In this document: one piece after another, positions 57,603-64,000 of the stretch
Layout of the letters: the number at the start of each line of letters is the position of its first letter
Position numbering within the stretch: position 1 is the stretch's first letter
Source of the DNA: Rhizobium leguminosarum
GTDB lineage: Bacteria; Pseudomonadota; Alphaproteobacteria; Rhizobiales; Rhizobiaceae
Length of the DNA stretch: 64,000 nucleotides
Assembly (NCBI RefSeq): GCF_017876795.1
Contig: NZ_JAGIOR010000001.1
Coordinates: 3,622,501 to 3,686,500, forward strand
Direction of reading: 5' to 3'
The notes under the pieces: model-generated
Databases searched by the model: none
Seen by the model: the letters and a program-made list of their open reading frames with translations, nothing else
Told to the model about the DNA's origin: nothing
Program-made: the position numbers and the translations under genes

Positions 57603-58454
57603 TTAAGCCGAGATGATGTAGACGATGGTGAATGCAGCCGGGTCGACGATGACGACCCGGCCATCGGCGAGGAGGAAGAAACGGTAGGCCTTGTACTGCG
57701 GCACGATCTCGATGATGCGCGGCGGCAGCGGCTCGAGCCTGATCTTCTTCGGGATGGTCGTGCCGACGGAGACCGTGAAATCGGTCTCACGAACCGGCTC
57801 GACCTGAACGTCCTTCACAACAGTGCGGATTTCCGTCTGCTGCTCGACCGAGATGTTGACGTTGGTCGTGTTCGTCTCGGTCTTGGCGGAGTTCTTTGTG
57901 CTGCTGTCGACCGTTGTGTTGTTGTTCTCGACGTTCGTCTTGCTGTTCGACTGGGTTTCGGTCGAACCGCCTGAAGACTTGGCGGCATCGCCGGATTTTT
58001 GAGTTTCGCCAGGGCTCTTCGAGGGGCCGTTCGAGGAGCCGCTGGATGTCCCGGTGTCTTGGCTGCCGGCAGGCTTCTGACCTTCCGTCGAGGACTGACC
58101 GGACTTCGGCGTCTTCGCACTACCGGAGCTTCCGGACTGTGACTTGGTGCCGGGCTCAGTTGTCGTTTTGGCGGAGGATCCGTCGGTGGTGGTTCCCGAG
58201 GAAGCACCCGACGAGCTAGCGTCAGAGCCCGAAGGCTGCTGCGTGCCCTGGCCGGTCGATGCGTCCGCGCCACCCGAGGAGGAGGCACCGCCTGCATCCG
58301 GCTGCTGGGTCGCACCACTGCTGGATTGGCCGCTTTGGGCCGCCCCCTTCTTGGGAAGAATCGGCGCATCCTGCGCCGAGGCGGACATGATGCCAACCGG
58401 CGAAACGCCGATGGAGAGTGCCGTCATCAGGACGGCGAGTGTCTTGCTCTTCAT
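57603..58454 (-). CDS. DUF1236 protein with low-complexity Ser/Thr/Gly linker
   Basis: 283 aa, exported (signal M-K-S-K-T-L-A-V-L-M-T-A-L-S-I-G-V-S-P-V-G). A long linker (about 30-185) is rich in S, G, T, K and Q. The C-terminal DUF1236 domain includes F-T-V-S-V-G-T-T-I-P-K-K-I-R-L-E-P-L-P and the ending R-F-F-L-L-A-D-G-R-V-V-I-V-D-P. It probably resides in the periplasm. Function unknown; common in rhizobia, often as several paralogues, as here. Confidence 0.85.
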   Translation of the reverse strand: MKSKTLAVLMTALSIGVSPVGIMSASAQDAPILPKKGAAQSGQSSSGATQQPDAGGASSSGGADASTGQGTQQPSGSDASSSGASSGTTTDGSSAKTTTEPGTKSQSGSSGSAKTPKSGQSSTEGQKPAGSQDTGTSSGSSNGPSKSPGETQKSGDAAKSSGGSTETQSNSKTNVENNNTTVDSSTKNSAKTETNTTNVNISVEQQTEIRTVVKDVQVEPVRETDFTVSVGTTIPKKIRLEPLPPRIIEIVPQYKAYRFFLLADGRVVIVDPAAFTIVYIISA

Positions 58455-58564
58455 AACAATCTCTTTGCTTTTTCGGGCGCACGACGACGCTGCCGTCGTC
58501 GTGCGGCTGATCTAAACGATGATTTCCGAAGGGAACGCGGCAGAGGGCCGCGTGGAGGATCAAG

Positions 58565-58963
58565 TCACTTGATGACCTGGATTACCTTGCGAGACGACGG
58601 TACGACGATGACACGTTCATCATTGACCACCGCGTAGGCATATGTCGGATCATCCGGGATAGGCGTCACGACGACCGTCTCCGGCAACGGCTGTCCGACG
58701 ACAACCTTCTTCTTTACGACCACGCGCGCCGACGGTGCCGGAGCCTCGCGAACGTAGGTGACGACCTTTTGCGGCGGCGGATCGATCGCGGTGCCGACGA
58801 TGGCGCCGGCTACACCGCCGACAGCAGCGCCAACGGGGCCACCGACAATCGCTCCGGTGACTGCGCCGCCGGCCGCACCATTGACGGTCGAGGACTGGGC
58901 GAATGCGACGCCCGACATGAGGGTCGCGGCAGTTGCCGCACAGACGATAAGCTTGGAGAGCAT
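58565..58963 (-). CDS. DUF1236-like exported protein with glycine-zipper
   Basis: 132 aa. Signal peptide M-L-S-K-L-I-V-C-A-A-T-A-A-T-L-M-S-G-V-A-F-A, followed by a glycine-rich zipper-like segment (G-A-A-G-G-A-V-T-G-A-I-V-G-G-P-V-G-A-A). The C-terminal domain ends Y-A-Y-A-V-V-N-D-E-R-V-I-V-V-P, akin to DUF1236. AGGAGGAAAAT precedes the start at 58963. An EcfG-like promoter lies about 50-70 bp upstream. Confidence 0.82.
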   Translation of the reverse strand: MLSKLIVCAATAATLMSGVAFAQSSTVNGAAGGAVTGAIVGGPVGAAVGGVAGAIVGTAIDPPPQKVVTYVREAPAPSARVVVKKKVVVGQPLPETVVVTPIPDDPTYAYAVVNDERVIVVPSSRKVIQVIK

Positions 58964-59011
58964 ATTTTCCTCCTTCTGTTTTGAAGCAGCCTTGGTGACC
59001 GCTGCCAAACC

Positions 59012-59036
59012 AACTAGCTGGAGGCGGGGTCGTTCC
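59012..59036 (-). promoter_or_regulatory. EcfG-like promoter upstream of the DUF1236-like gene
   Basis: Minus strand: GGAAC, 17 nt, GTT. This is the general-stress sigma factor consensus of alphaproteobacteria at the -35 and -10 positions. It points at the gene starting at 58963. Confidence 0.65.
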
Positions 59037-59162
59037 ACGCCCCGGACCTCAGTCTGATCGATCCCCGCCTTTGGTCCCAAATCCATGTCAATGTCCGTTG
59101 CCGGCGCTACTTTCAGATCGAAAGGCCCGGTCGTTCCGGGCATAGGCAGGAGGCTGAAGGAG

Positions 59163-59444
59163 ATGGCACGATCCAACCGCAGGGAGGCCGGACGCAGGCG
59201 CCTGGCAATGCGTCTGCCTGAGATGCGGAAGCTGATCATGGAAGCGCGCGACCCGTGGCAACTCCAACTCTTCGAGGCCTACCAGATGGCTGTCGAAGCG
59301 CGCGATTCTGTTCGCAGACAAGGGTTCAACCCCAACCGGGTGCGGGAGTACGACGAGGTCTGCTTCGAGATCGAGCGGCACGTCATCAGCGCCGTGCACG
59401 AACCTTCCTTTACGACCGAGCAGAAGGCCGGAGAGCCTTCATAG
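59163..59444 (+). CDS. Hypothetical basic protein, 93 aa
   Basis: Starts MARSNRREAGRRRLAMRLPE; charged, helical, with no export signal. GCAGGAGG lies 9 nt before the ATG at 59163. The middle includes A-R-D-P-W-Q-L-Q-L-F-E-A-Y-Q-M-A and Y-D-E-V-C-F-E-I-E-R-H-V. No family recognised. A longer frame upstream starts at 59085, but its extension overlaps the promoter region of the divergent gene. Confidence 0.6.
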   Translation: MARSNRREAGRRRLAMRLPEMRKLIMEARDPWQLQLFEAYQMAVEARDSVRRQGFNPNRVREYDEVCFEIERHVISAVHEPSFTTEQKAGEPS

Positions 59445-59514
59445 CTCGCTGGACAGGCCTTTTGGCGATTTGGAGGATCTGGGTGATTGGCGTGTAAGGG
59501 TGGGCCGAAGGGCG

Positions 59515-59715
59515 TTACGAAACGCGGCCGGCGACCACCAACGCGCTCATGCCGCCGATGGGACAAGTTCCGTGCCGCGCTTCTATTCGCTCGGCCACCT
59601 CGTCGATTATCTCTGACATGCGCTCCGGCGCCCGCCATTCGATCTCTCCTCGGAGCAGCGTGCCTTGGCAGAAGGCGAGTGCGACGTCGTGGGCGGTGGC
59701 CGCGACGGAGGTCAA
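59515..59715 (-). CDS. Possible small gene, 66 aa
   Basis: The frame reads T-S-V-A-A-T-A-H-D-V-A-L-A-F-C-Q-G-T-L-L-R-G and S-E-I-I-D-E-V-A-E-R-I-E-A-R, which looks protein-like. The only start codons near its beginning are rare (TTG at 59715 or a CTG further up); no good ribosome site is seen. It may be a 5'-truncated gene. Confidence 0.35.
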   Translation of the reverse strand: MTSVAATAHDVALAFCQGTLLRGEIEWRAPERMSEIIDEVAERIEARHGTCPIGGMSALVVAGRVS

Positions 59716-59861
59716 TTCGAGCCGATTTGATGTCGGCAGAAATTGTCACGCGCAAATCTCCAAAACCCCGAACCATTCGGTGCTGAAATATGACTGAATC
59801 TGCTGACGTCCACGGGGGCCGGACCTAGGTCCCAGGTCTGTCAGACCGAAGTCCCGGGGGT

Positions 59862-59886
59862 GGAACGCACACAGGACCGCGCCGTT
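59862..59886 (+). promoter_or_regulatory. EcfG-like promoter upstream of a 58-aa membrane protein
   Basis: GGAAC, 16 nt, CGTT: an exact match to the reported alphaproteobacterial general-stress promoter. It ends 25 bp before the ATG at 59912. Confidence 0.7.
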
Positions 59887-59911
59887 TCAAAGCGGTGAAG
59901 GAGATCCAGAT

Positions 59912-60088
59912 ATGGCCCAGAGTAACAGATCCCGCGTCAATGACGCCTGCAATGTGTCTGTCATCGCCCTTGTCATCGTTCTCGCTGCGCTTCTCTACGT
60001 CTTCGGCGCCGCCATGTCAGGAGACTCGCTCCAGTTGACCAAAAGCATAAGGGGCGCCGAAATCTTCGATACCAGGGATCTACCCTGA
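59912..60088 (+). CDS. Small membrane protein, 58 aa
   Basis: Starts MAQSNRSRVNDACNVSVIAL; one hydrophobic segment (about 15-36, V-I-A-L-V-I-V-L-A-A-L-L-Y-V-F-G-A-A) followed by a short polar tail. GAAGGAG lies 9 nt upstream. An EcfG-like promoter directly precedes it, so it is probably a general stress gene. Unnamed. Confidence 0.75.
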   Translation: MAQSNRSRVNDACNVSVIALVIVLAALLYVFGAAMSGDSLQLTKSIRGAEIFDTRDLP

Positions 60089-60151
60089 CGCTGTCTAGAA
60101 AAATTTTGAGGAAGCGATAGGTTAGTCGGCAAGTCTCTTACCGGTATCAAC

Positions 60152-61540
60152 ATGAATTGGCTTCGCCGCTGGAATGCCCGCTCACTCGCCTCCCAGTTCT
60201 TCATCGCGGGTGGGCTCATATCGATTGCCGCCATGTTTCTGGTGGGCATCCTCGTGACGCACCTGATCGAAGAGGCCGTCATCCACAATTCCGGCGCGGC
60301 GACGGCGCTCTATGTCGACAGCGTGGTCGCGCCGCTGCTTCCTGATATGCAAACCGAATCCCTGCTGGACGAAGGCAGTGCTCAGGCTCTGGACGAAACG
60401 CTTAGTCAGGGCGCGCTGGGCAAGCGTCTTGTTTCTTTCAAGCTTTGGCGAAGCGACGGCACCATCCTCTACTCGAACGAGAAGGAGATGGTGGGCCGGA
60501 AGTTTGCAGTAAACGACAAGCTTCGGAAAGCATTCGCGGGATCCCTGGTGGCGCGCTACGAGATCGCCGACGATCCGGAAAGCGCTGCCGAGCGCGCAAT
60601 CGGCAAGCCGCTCATGGAGATCTACAATCCTGTGCTCCAGCCTTGGTCCGGTCAAGCCGTCGCCGTCCTCGAATTCTACGAGACGGCAGAAGGACTGCAA
60701 GACAGCCTGACGCATGCCCGACTCCGGAGTTGGGGCGCCGTCGCCGCTCTTACGGCCAGCTTTTTCCTTCTTCTCTCCGTTCTGGTGTTTCGGGGCAGCC
60801 GCACGATAGAGGCGCAACGCAAGGATCTCAAAGAACGGGTCAATGAACTGTCGGCACTTTTGGAGGAGAACCGCGGGCTCCAGCGGCGGCTGCAGCGCGC
60901 CTCCCAGCGGGTGGCGGCGCTCAACGAAACCTATCTGCGCAGCATCGGTGCCGATCTGCACGACGGGCCGGCCCAGCATATTGCCTATGCCTCACTGCGG
61001 CTGGACAGCGATATATTGATCAATGCGTCGACCCAGCCCGAAACGCGTGAAAGGGAACTCGCCTGGATACGCTCGAGCCTTGCAGAGGCGATGACCGAGA
61101 TCCGCAATATTTGCAGCGGCCTGGTGCTCCCGCAGATCGAGAAATCCTCGATCGCCGAGATCGTCACGCGGGTGGTCGAAGCACATCAGCACAAGACCGA
61201 AACCCGTGTCGAAACAATCATCGACGACAATGGACCCGAACCCGCTCCTGCCGTAAAGATCTGCATCTATCGCTTCGTTCAGGAAGCCTTGAACAATGCC
61301 TATCGCCATGGCGGCGGCCTACAGCAGGCCGTAAGAGCCGTCTCGCGCAATGGTCATGTTCATGTCGAGGTCAGCGACCGCGGCGATGGCTTCGATCCGA
61401 CCGAGGTGAGGCCGACGAGCCTCGGCCTGGTCGGACTTCGCGAACGCATCGATAGCCTCGGAGGATCCTTCGACGTCAAGACAGGCGAAGGAGGCACGAC
61501 GGTGACCATGACCTTCGAGCCTATGGAAGTGGGAGACTAG
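60152..61540 (+). CDS. NarL-type sensor histidine kinase
   Basis: 462 aa, membrane-bound. First membrane segment about 18-42, an extracytoplasmic sensor region to about 190, second membrane segment about 193-213 (A-L-T-A-S-F-F-L-L-L-S-V-L-V-F). Then a coiled-coil and the HisKA_3 domain with the phosphorylated H270 in D-L-H-D-G-P-A-Q. The ATPase domain has F-V-Q-E-A-L-N-N-A-Y-R-H-G (N box) and D-R-G-D-G-F (G box). Its response regulator follows 2 bp later. The signal is unknown. Confidence 0.93.
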   Translation: MNWLRRWNARSLASQFFIAGGLISIAAMFLVGILVTHLIEEAVIHNSGAATALYVDSVVAPLLPDMQTESLLDEGSAQALDETLSQGALGKRLVSFKLWRSDGTILYSNEKEMVGRKFAVNDKLRKAFAGSLVARYEIADDPESAAERAIGKPLMEIYNPVLQPWSGQAVAVLEFYETAEGLQDSLTHARLRSWGAVAALTASFFLLLSVLVFRGSRTIEAQRKDLKERVNELSALLEENRGLQRRLQRASQRVAALNETYLRSIGADLHDGPAQHIAYASLRLDSDILINASTQPETRERELAWIRSSLAEAMTEIRNICSGLVLPQIEKSSIAEIVTRVVEAHQHKTETRVETIIDDNGPEPAPAVKICIYRFVQEALNNAYRHGGGLQQAVRAVSRNGHVHVEVSDRGDGFDPTEVRPTSLGLVGLRERIDSLGGSFDVKTGEGGTTVTMTFEPMEVGD

Positions 61541-61542
61541 GG

Positions 61543-62166
61543 ATGACATCAATCACTATCGGCGTCGTGGACGACCATCCGCTTTTTCGCGAGGGCGTTA
61601 CGCGCAGCCTCTCGGAGATCAGCAACTTTGCCGTCGTTGGCGAAGGCGCCAGCAGCGATGATGCAGTGATGATCGCTGCGACCAGCCGTCCCGACATCAT
61701 GCTCCTCGATGTCTCGATGCCAGGCGGCGGACTGTCGGCGATCGGCGATGTGCTGACGCGCAGCCCGACAACGAAAGTGCTGATGTTGACGGTATCCGAG
61801 GAGGTGGACACGCTGCTGGCAGCCCTGCAACAGGGCGCGATGGGCTATGTTCTCAAAGGTGTCGGCTCGCGTGGTCTCGCCGAAGCCATCCAGACAGTGC
61901 TGAGTGGCTCACGGTATATCTCGCCGACAATGTCGACGAAGGTCATGGAGAATTCGCTGCATGGCAGCGCACCCGATAAGAACAGTCTGACACCACGAGA
62001 ACGCGAGGTGATGGATCTGGTCTCTCAAGGCCTGTCAAACAAACATATCGGCTTGCGTCTCAACCTGCAGGAAAAGACGGTGAAGCACCATATGACACAG
62101 ATTCTGAGCAAGCTCGGCGTCACGAACAGGACTGAAGCGGCTCTCCAATGGCGCGAACGGCGCTAG
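61543..62166 (+). CDS. LuxR/NarL family response regulator
   Basis: 207 aa. Receiver domain with acidic D10-D11 and phospho-acceptor D56 in L-L-D-V-S-M-P-G-G-G. The C-terminal LuxR helix-turn-helix has L-T-P-R-E-R-E-V-M-D-L-V-S-Q-G-L-S-N-K-H-I and K-T-V-K-H-H-M. Co-transcribed with the kinase. The stop codon touches a palindromic repeat. Confidence 0.94.
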   Translation: MTSITIGVVDDHPLFREGVTRSLSEISNFAVVGEGASSDDAVMIAATSRPDIMLLDVSMPGGGLSAIGDVLTRSPTTKVLMLTVSEEVDTLLAALQQGAMGYVLKGVGSRGLAEAIQTVLSGSRYISPTMSTKVMENSLHGSAPDKNSLTPREREVMDLVSQGLSNKHIGLRLNLQEKTVKHHMTQILSKLGVTNRTEAALQWRERR

Positions 62167-62168
62167 AG

Positions 62169-62207
62169 CAATTCCAGCAAAAGTGCGCAGCGGTTTTGCT
62201 GGAATTG
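62169..62207. repeat. Palindromic intergenic repeat (AATTCCAGCAAAA type)
   Basis: Arms CAATTCCAGCAAAA / TTTTGCTGGAATTG around 11 nt, immediately after the response regulator stop. It could also act as a terminator. Confidence 0.75.
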
Positions 62208-62224
62208 TGTAAAAACAAATAGAT

Positions 62225-62263
62225 AGAGCATTTCCATGATTCGGAGAAAAGCGGAAATGCTCT
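62225..62263. repeat. Palindromic intergenic repeat (AGAGCATTTCC type)
   Basis: Arms AGAGCATTTCC / GGAAATGCTCT around 17 nt. It follows the previous palindrome by 17 bp, so the two form a compound repeat of a kind dispersed in rhizobial genomes. Confidence 0.75.
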
Positions 62264-62360
62264 GCAAGATTCCGAAAAGGGTGAGCGTGTTTTACGACGA
62301 CCTCATGTTCTGACTCAGCAACAGAACAGGCGCTGTCCGCACCACCCACTTTGCGGCTCT

Positions 62361-62903
62361 TTAGCGAAGGTAGCGGCCTAACCGGCTGGCATCATTTGCA
62401 GTCGCTTGCCGGCTTATGATCGTCCTGCCTTTTCCGTCCTTCATCACGTAACGGCCACGCCGCAGGGTTTCGGTAATGCCGTTTGCATGGCGGACGTCGA
62501 TCGAACCATCGGAAGCTTCGGTCGCTCTCGCCCCCGATTCTTGTGAGGTCCCTGTGGCAGAGGAAGAGGATCCGGCACTATTGCCGGAGCTTCCACCGGC
62601 GCTATTCCCGGAACCGCCGTTCCCGTTGCCGCTCCCTCCCCCGTTGCCGTTCCCGCCGCCGTTGCCATTTCCTCCCCCGCTGCCGTTTCCTCCCCCGCTG
62701 CCATTTCCTCCGCCGTTGCCATTTCCTCCGCCGTTGCCATTGCCGCCGCCATTGCCGTTGTTGCCGTCCTTAGCCTGCGCGCTTTCGACCGCCAGAACGG
62801 GAAGCGAGCCGCCAAGGTTCAATGTCACCGGCGATGCAGCAGCGACGAGGGCTGCGGCCGCGCTGCCGCCCCACCTCAGAAAATCGCGTTTCGAGAGAGT
62901 CAT
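62361..62903 (-). CDS. Tat-exported Gly/Asn-repeat protein
   Basis: 180 aa. Signal region with K-R-D-F-L-R-W-G-G-S-A-A-A-A-L-V (only partial twin-arginine character). A tract of about 45 residues alternates G-N-G-G-G and G-S-G-G-G. A Ser-rich segment follows, then a conserved-looking C-terminus (S-I-D-V-R-H-A-N-G-I-T-E-T-L, then G-R-T-I-I-S-R-Q-A-T). Repetitive codons imply slippage-prone length variation. Function unknown; surface or periplasmic location is likely. Confidence 0.75.
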   Translation of the reverse strand: MTLSKRDFLRWGGSAAAALVAAASPVTLNLGGSLPVLAVESAQAKDGNNGNGGGNGNGGGNGNGGGNGSGGGNGSGGGNGNGGGNGNGGGSGNGNGGSGNSAGGSSGNSAGSSSSATGTSQESGARATEASDGSIDVRHANGITETLRRGRYVMKDGKGRTIISRQATANDASRLGRYLR

Positions 62904-62951
62904 GCTATATAGCCTCGTTCGTCCGTTCTCCGCCGTTTCCTACGCGTAATA

Positions 62952-62976
62952 GACGCATGACAATTTTCGCTGTTCC
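62952..62976 (-). promoter_or_regulatory. Near-match to EcfG promoter
   Basis: Minus strand: GGAAC, 16 nt, CGTC (consensus CGTT). About 50-75 bp upstream of the Gly/Asn-repeat gene. Confidence 0.4.
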
Positions 62977-63218
62977 GAAGATCAAATGCAACCGGACCTA
63001 AGGTACTAGAAAGGGCAGGACTTTAGTCCGGCTTACCCATCGCCAAGTCCACGTGCAAGGAATTCCGAACGATTATTGCGAGAGATGGACTGCGCCGCGC
63101 GCCATTCGTGACCTTCGCCGCTTCGTCGATGCATTGCCGCATGAGGGAGAATGCATTTTTCTGGAACTTCTTTCCGCGTCGCCGATTTGATTGTCGAAGA
63201 GCAACAGAGGAAACCGTA

Positions 63219-63716
63219 ATGGCAAACCCGAACGAATCCCCCGCAGTCCAGTCCATGCGAAAAGAACAGGCAGAGCAGCGGAAGCAGGCCCGAAAAGGCG
63301 AGCTCGACACAGGTATCGAGGGCACGTTTCCGGCCTCCGACCCGGTGTCTGCTACCCATACCTCGATCCCTGCCGGGCGCAGCGATGTCGAGGCGGCAGA
63401 GCGCGTGAAACGAGAGCCCGATCCCACCAAGCTCGACGAGGCATTTCCGTTCGTCGATCAGGCCCTGCGCTCGACCGGCGAAACCGGCGGCTCTTCCGCA
63501 GACTTCGATGCCGATCGAGGGGAAATGCGCGCCCTTCAGAAAGAAGCAAGTCGAGTGGCGGAAACCGCTTCGGAGGTGGCTTCAGGAACAGCGCGCCTGG
63601 CAAAGGCGGAAGCGAGCAGCTTCGTCCACGAGATCGAGGATCGAATACGCCGGCAGCCGCTGACATCGGTCGCGATCGTCGCCGGCATCGCCTTCGTGTT
63701 CGGAGCGACGCGTTGA
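63219..63716 (+). CDS. DUF883-like membrane-anchored protein
   Basis: 165 aa. Starts MANPNESPAVQSMRKEQAEQ; contains G-T-F-P-A-S-D-P-V-S, a motif of many small rhizobial stress proteins. A helical region follows (L-Q-K-E-A-S-R-V-A-E-T-A), and the C-terminal tail R-R-Q-P-L-T-S-V-A-I-V-A-G-I-A-F-V-F-G-A resembles ElaB/YqjD-type (DUF883) anchors. It probably sits at the inner membrane, possibly binding ribosomes as YqjD does (inference). Confidence 0.75.
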   Translation: MANPNESPAVQSMRKEQAEQRKQARKGELDTGIEGTFPASDPVSATHTSIPAGRSDVEAAERVKREPDPTKLDEAFPFVDQALRSTGETGGSSADFDADRGEMRALQKEASRVAETASEVASGTARLAKAEASSFVHEIEDRIRRQPLTSVAIVAGIAFVFGATR

Positions 63717-63744
63717 CGGGCCAGCCTAGCTTTCCGGCACTCCT

Positions 63745-64000
63745 GTGAAAATCGCAACCTACAACGTCAACGGGATCAATGGACGGCTGCCCATCCTGTT
63801 GCGCTGGCTGAAGGAGGACGCCCCTGATGTCGTCTGCCTCCAGGAACTGAAGACAGACGACGCCAGGTTTCCGCGAAAGGAGATCGAACGATCCGGCTAC
63901 GGCGCCGTCTGGCACGGGCAAAAATCCTGGAACGGCGTTGCCATCCTGGCGAAGGGCAAGACACCGATCCTGACACGGCGAGGTCTTCCGGGCGACCCCG
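63745..64000 (+). CDS. xth: Exodeoxyribonuclease III (5' part)
   Basis: Starts with GTG at 63745: K-I-A-T-Y-N-V-N-G-I-N-G-R, the first metal-binding motif of the ExoIII/AP endonuclease family, followed by V-C-L-Q-E-L-K-T-D (catalytic Glu) and K-S-W-N-G-V-A-I-L. DNA repair (AP sites). It continues beyond the window, with about 85 codons visible. Confidence 0.9.
   Translation, partial: MKIATYNVNGINGRLPILLRWLKEDAPDVVCLQELKTDDARFPRKEIERSGYGAVWHGQKSWNGVAILAKGKTPILTRRGLPGDP

Noticed and set aside
63148..63218. Possible EcfG promoter (GGAAC) before the DUF883-like gene
   Set aside because: The -35 word is present but the -10 reads GATT instead of cGTT at the required spacing.

Overview
The window reads as chromosomal DNA of a fast-growing Rhizobiaceae member, most like Rhizobium of the leguminosarum/etli group. 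The basis is high GC with GC-rich third positions, a B12-dependent ribonucleotide reductase as the only RNR in view, an alanine dehydrogenase with a divergent Lrp-type regulator, HlyU, BA14K and DUF1236 proteins, EcfG-like (GGAAC-N16/17-GTT) promoters and palindromic intergenic repeats. No genus-level marker such as rRNA is present, so this is inference.

Layout. 0-7 kb: end of an SDR/ChrR-type cluster, then a sulfur/alanyl-tRNA quality-control operon (cysteine synthase, AlaX, mercaptopyruvate sulfurtransferase, GNAT), a small coiled-coil gene, a DUF1203 gene and alanine dehydrogenase. 7-9 kb: an ISAzo13-type element lies between ald and its likely divergent regulator. 9-20 kb: transporter, PilZ protein, periplasmic cyclic-nucleotide phosphodiesterase, two regulator/oxidoreductase divergent pairs (LysR/azoreductase, TetR/SDR), a diguanylate cyclase, HlyU, threonine ammonia-lyase and a VanZ-like protein. 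20-23 kb: a SARP-TPR regulator followed by a 72-aa protein. 23.3-23.6 kb: tRNA-Leu(UAA) interrupted by a 205-nt group I intron. 23.6-32 kb: WrbA, a molybdopterin-binding protein, universal stress protein, xanthine phosphoribosyltransferase, a frameshifted PDC-sensor gene, and nrdJ behind a pair of NrdR boxes.

32.5-46.5 kb is the accessory part. It holds a methyltransferase divergent from a GGDEF-EAL protein, a multiply broken PIN-domain gene, an IS3 stub, an IS630 copy with clear TA target duplication, a 2260-residue VCBS/RTX adhesin whose start codon lies 18 bp beyond the IS630 flank, a partial second copy of the GGDEF gene, and a decayed LysR gene. The paired GGDEF fragments, about 10.8 kb apart, suggest that recombination shaped this island.

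46.5-54.3 kb returns to ordinary metabolism: phenylalanine hydroxylase plus an hppD-hmgA-fahA-maiA operon converts phenylalanine/tyrosine to fumarate and acetoacetate, with two Lrp/AsnC regulators placed divergently. 54.3-64 kb is an envelope/stress block: L,D-transpeptidase, BA14K and DUF1236 proteins, small membrane proteins, a NarL-type two-component pair, a Tat-exported Gly/Asn-rich protein, a DUF883-like protein and the start of exonuclease III. EcfG-like promoter matches precede at least two of these genes.

The best candidates for something under-described are the intron-split tRNA-Leu(UAA), the SARP-TPR regulator with its small partner protein, the IS630-displaced adhesin with its duplicated cyclase fragment, and the 113-aa ORF overlapping the ISAzo13 transposase.
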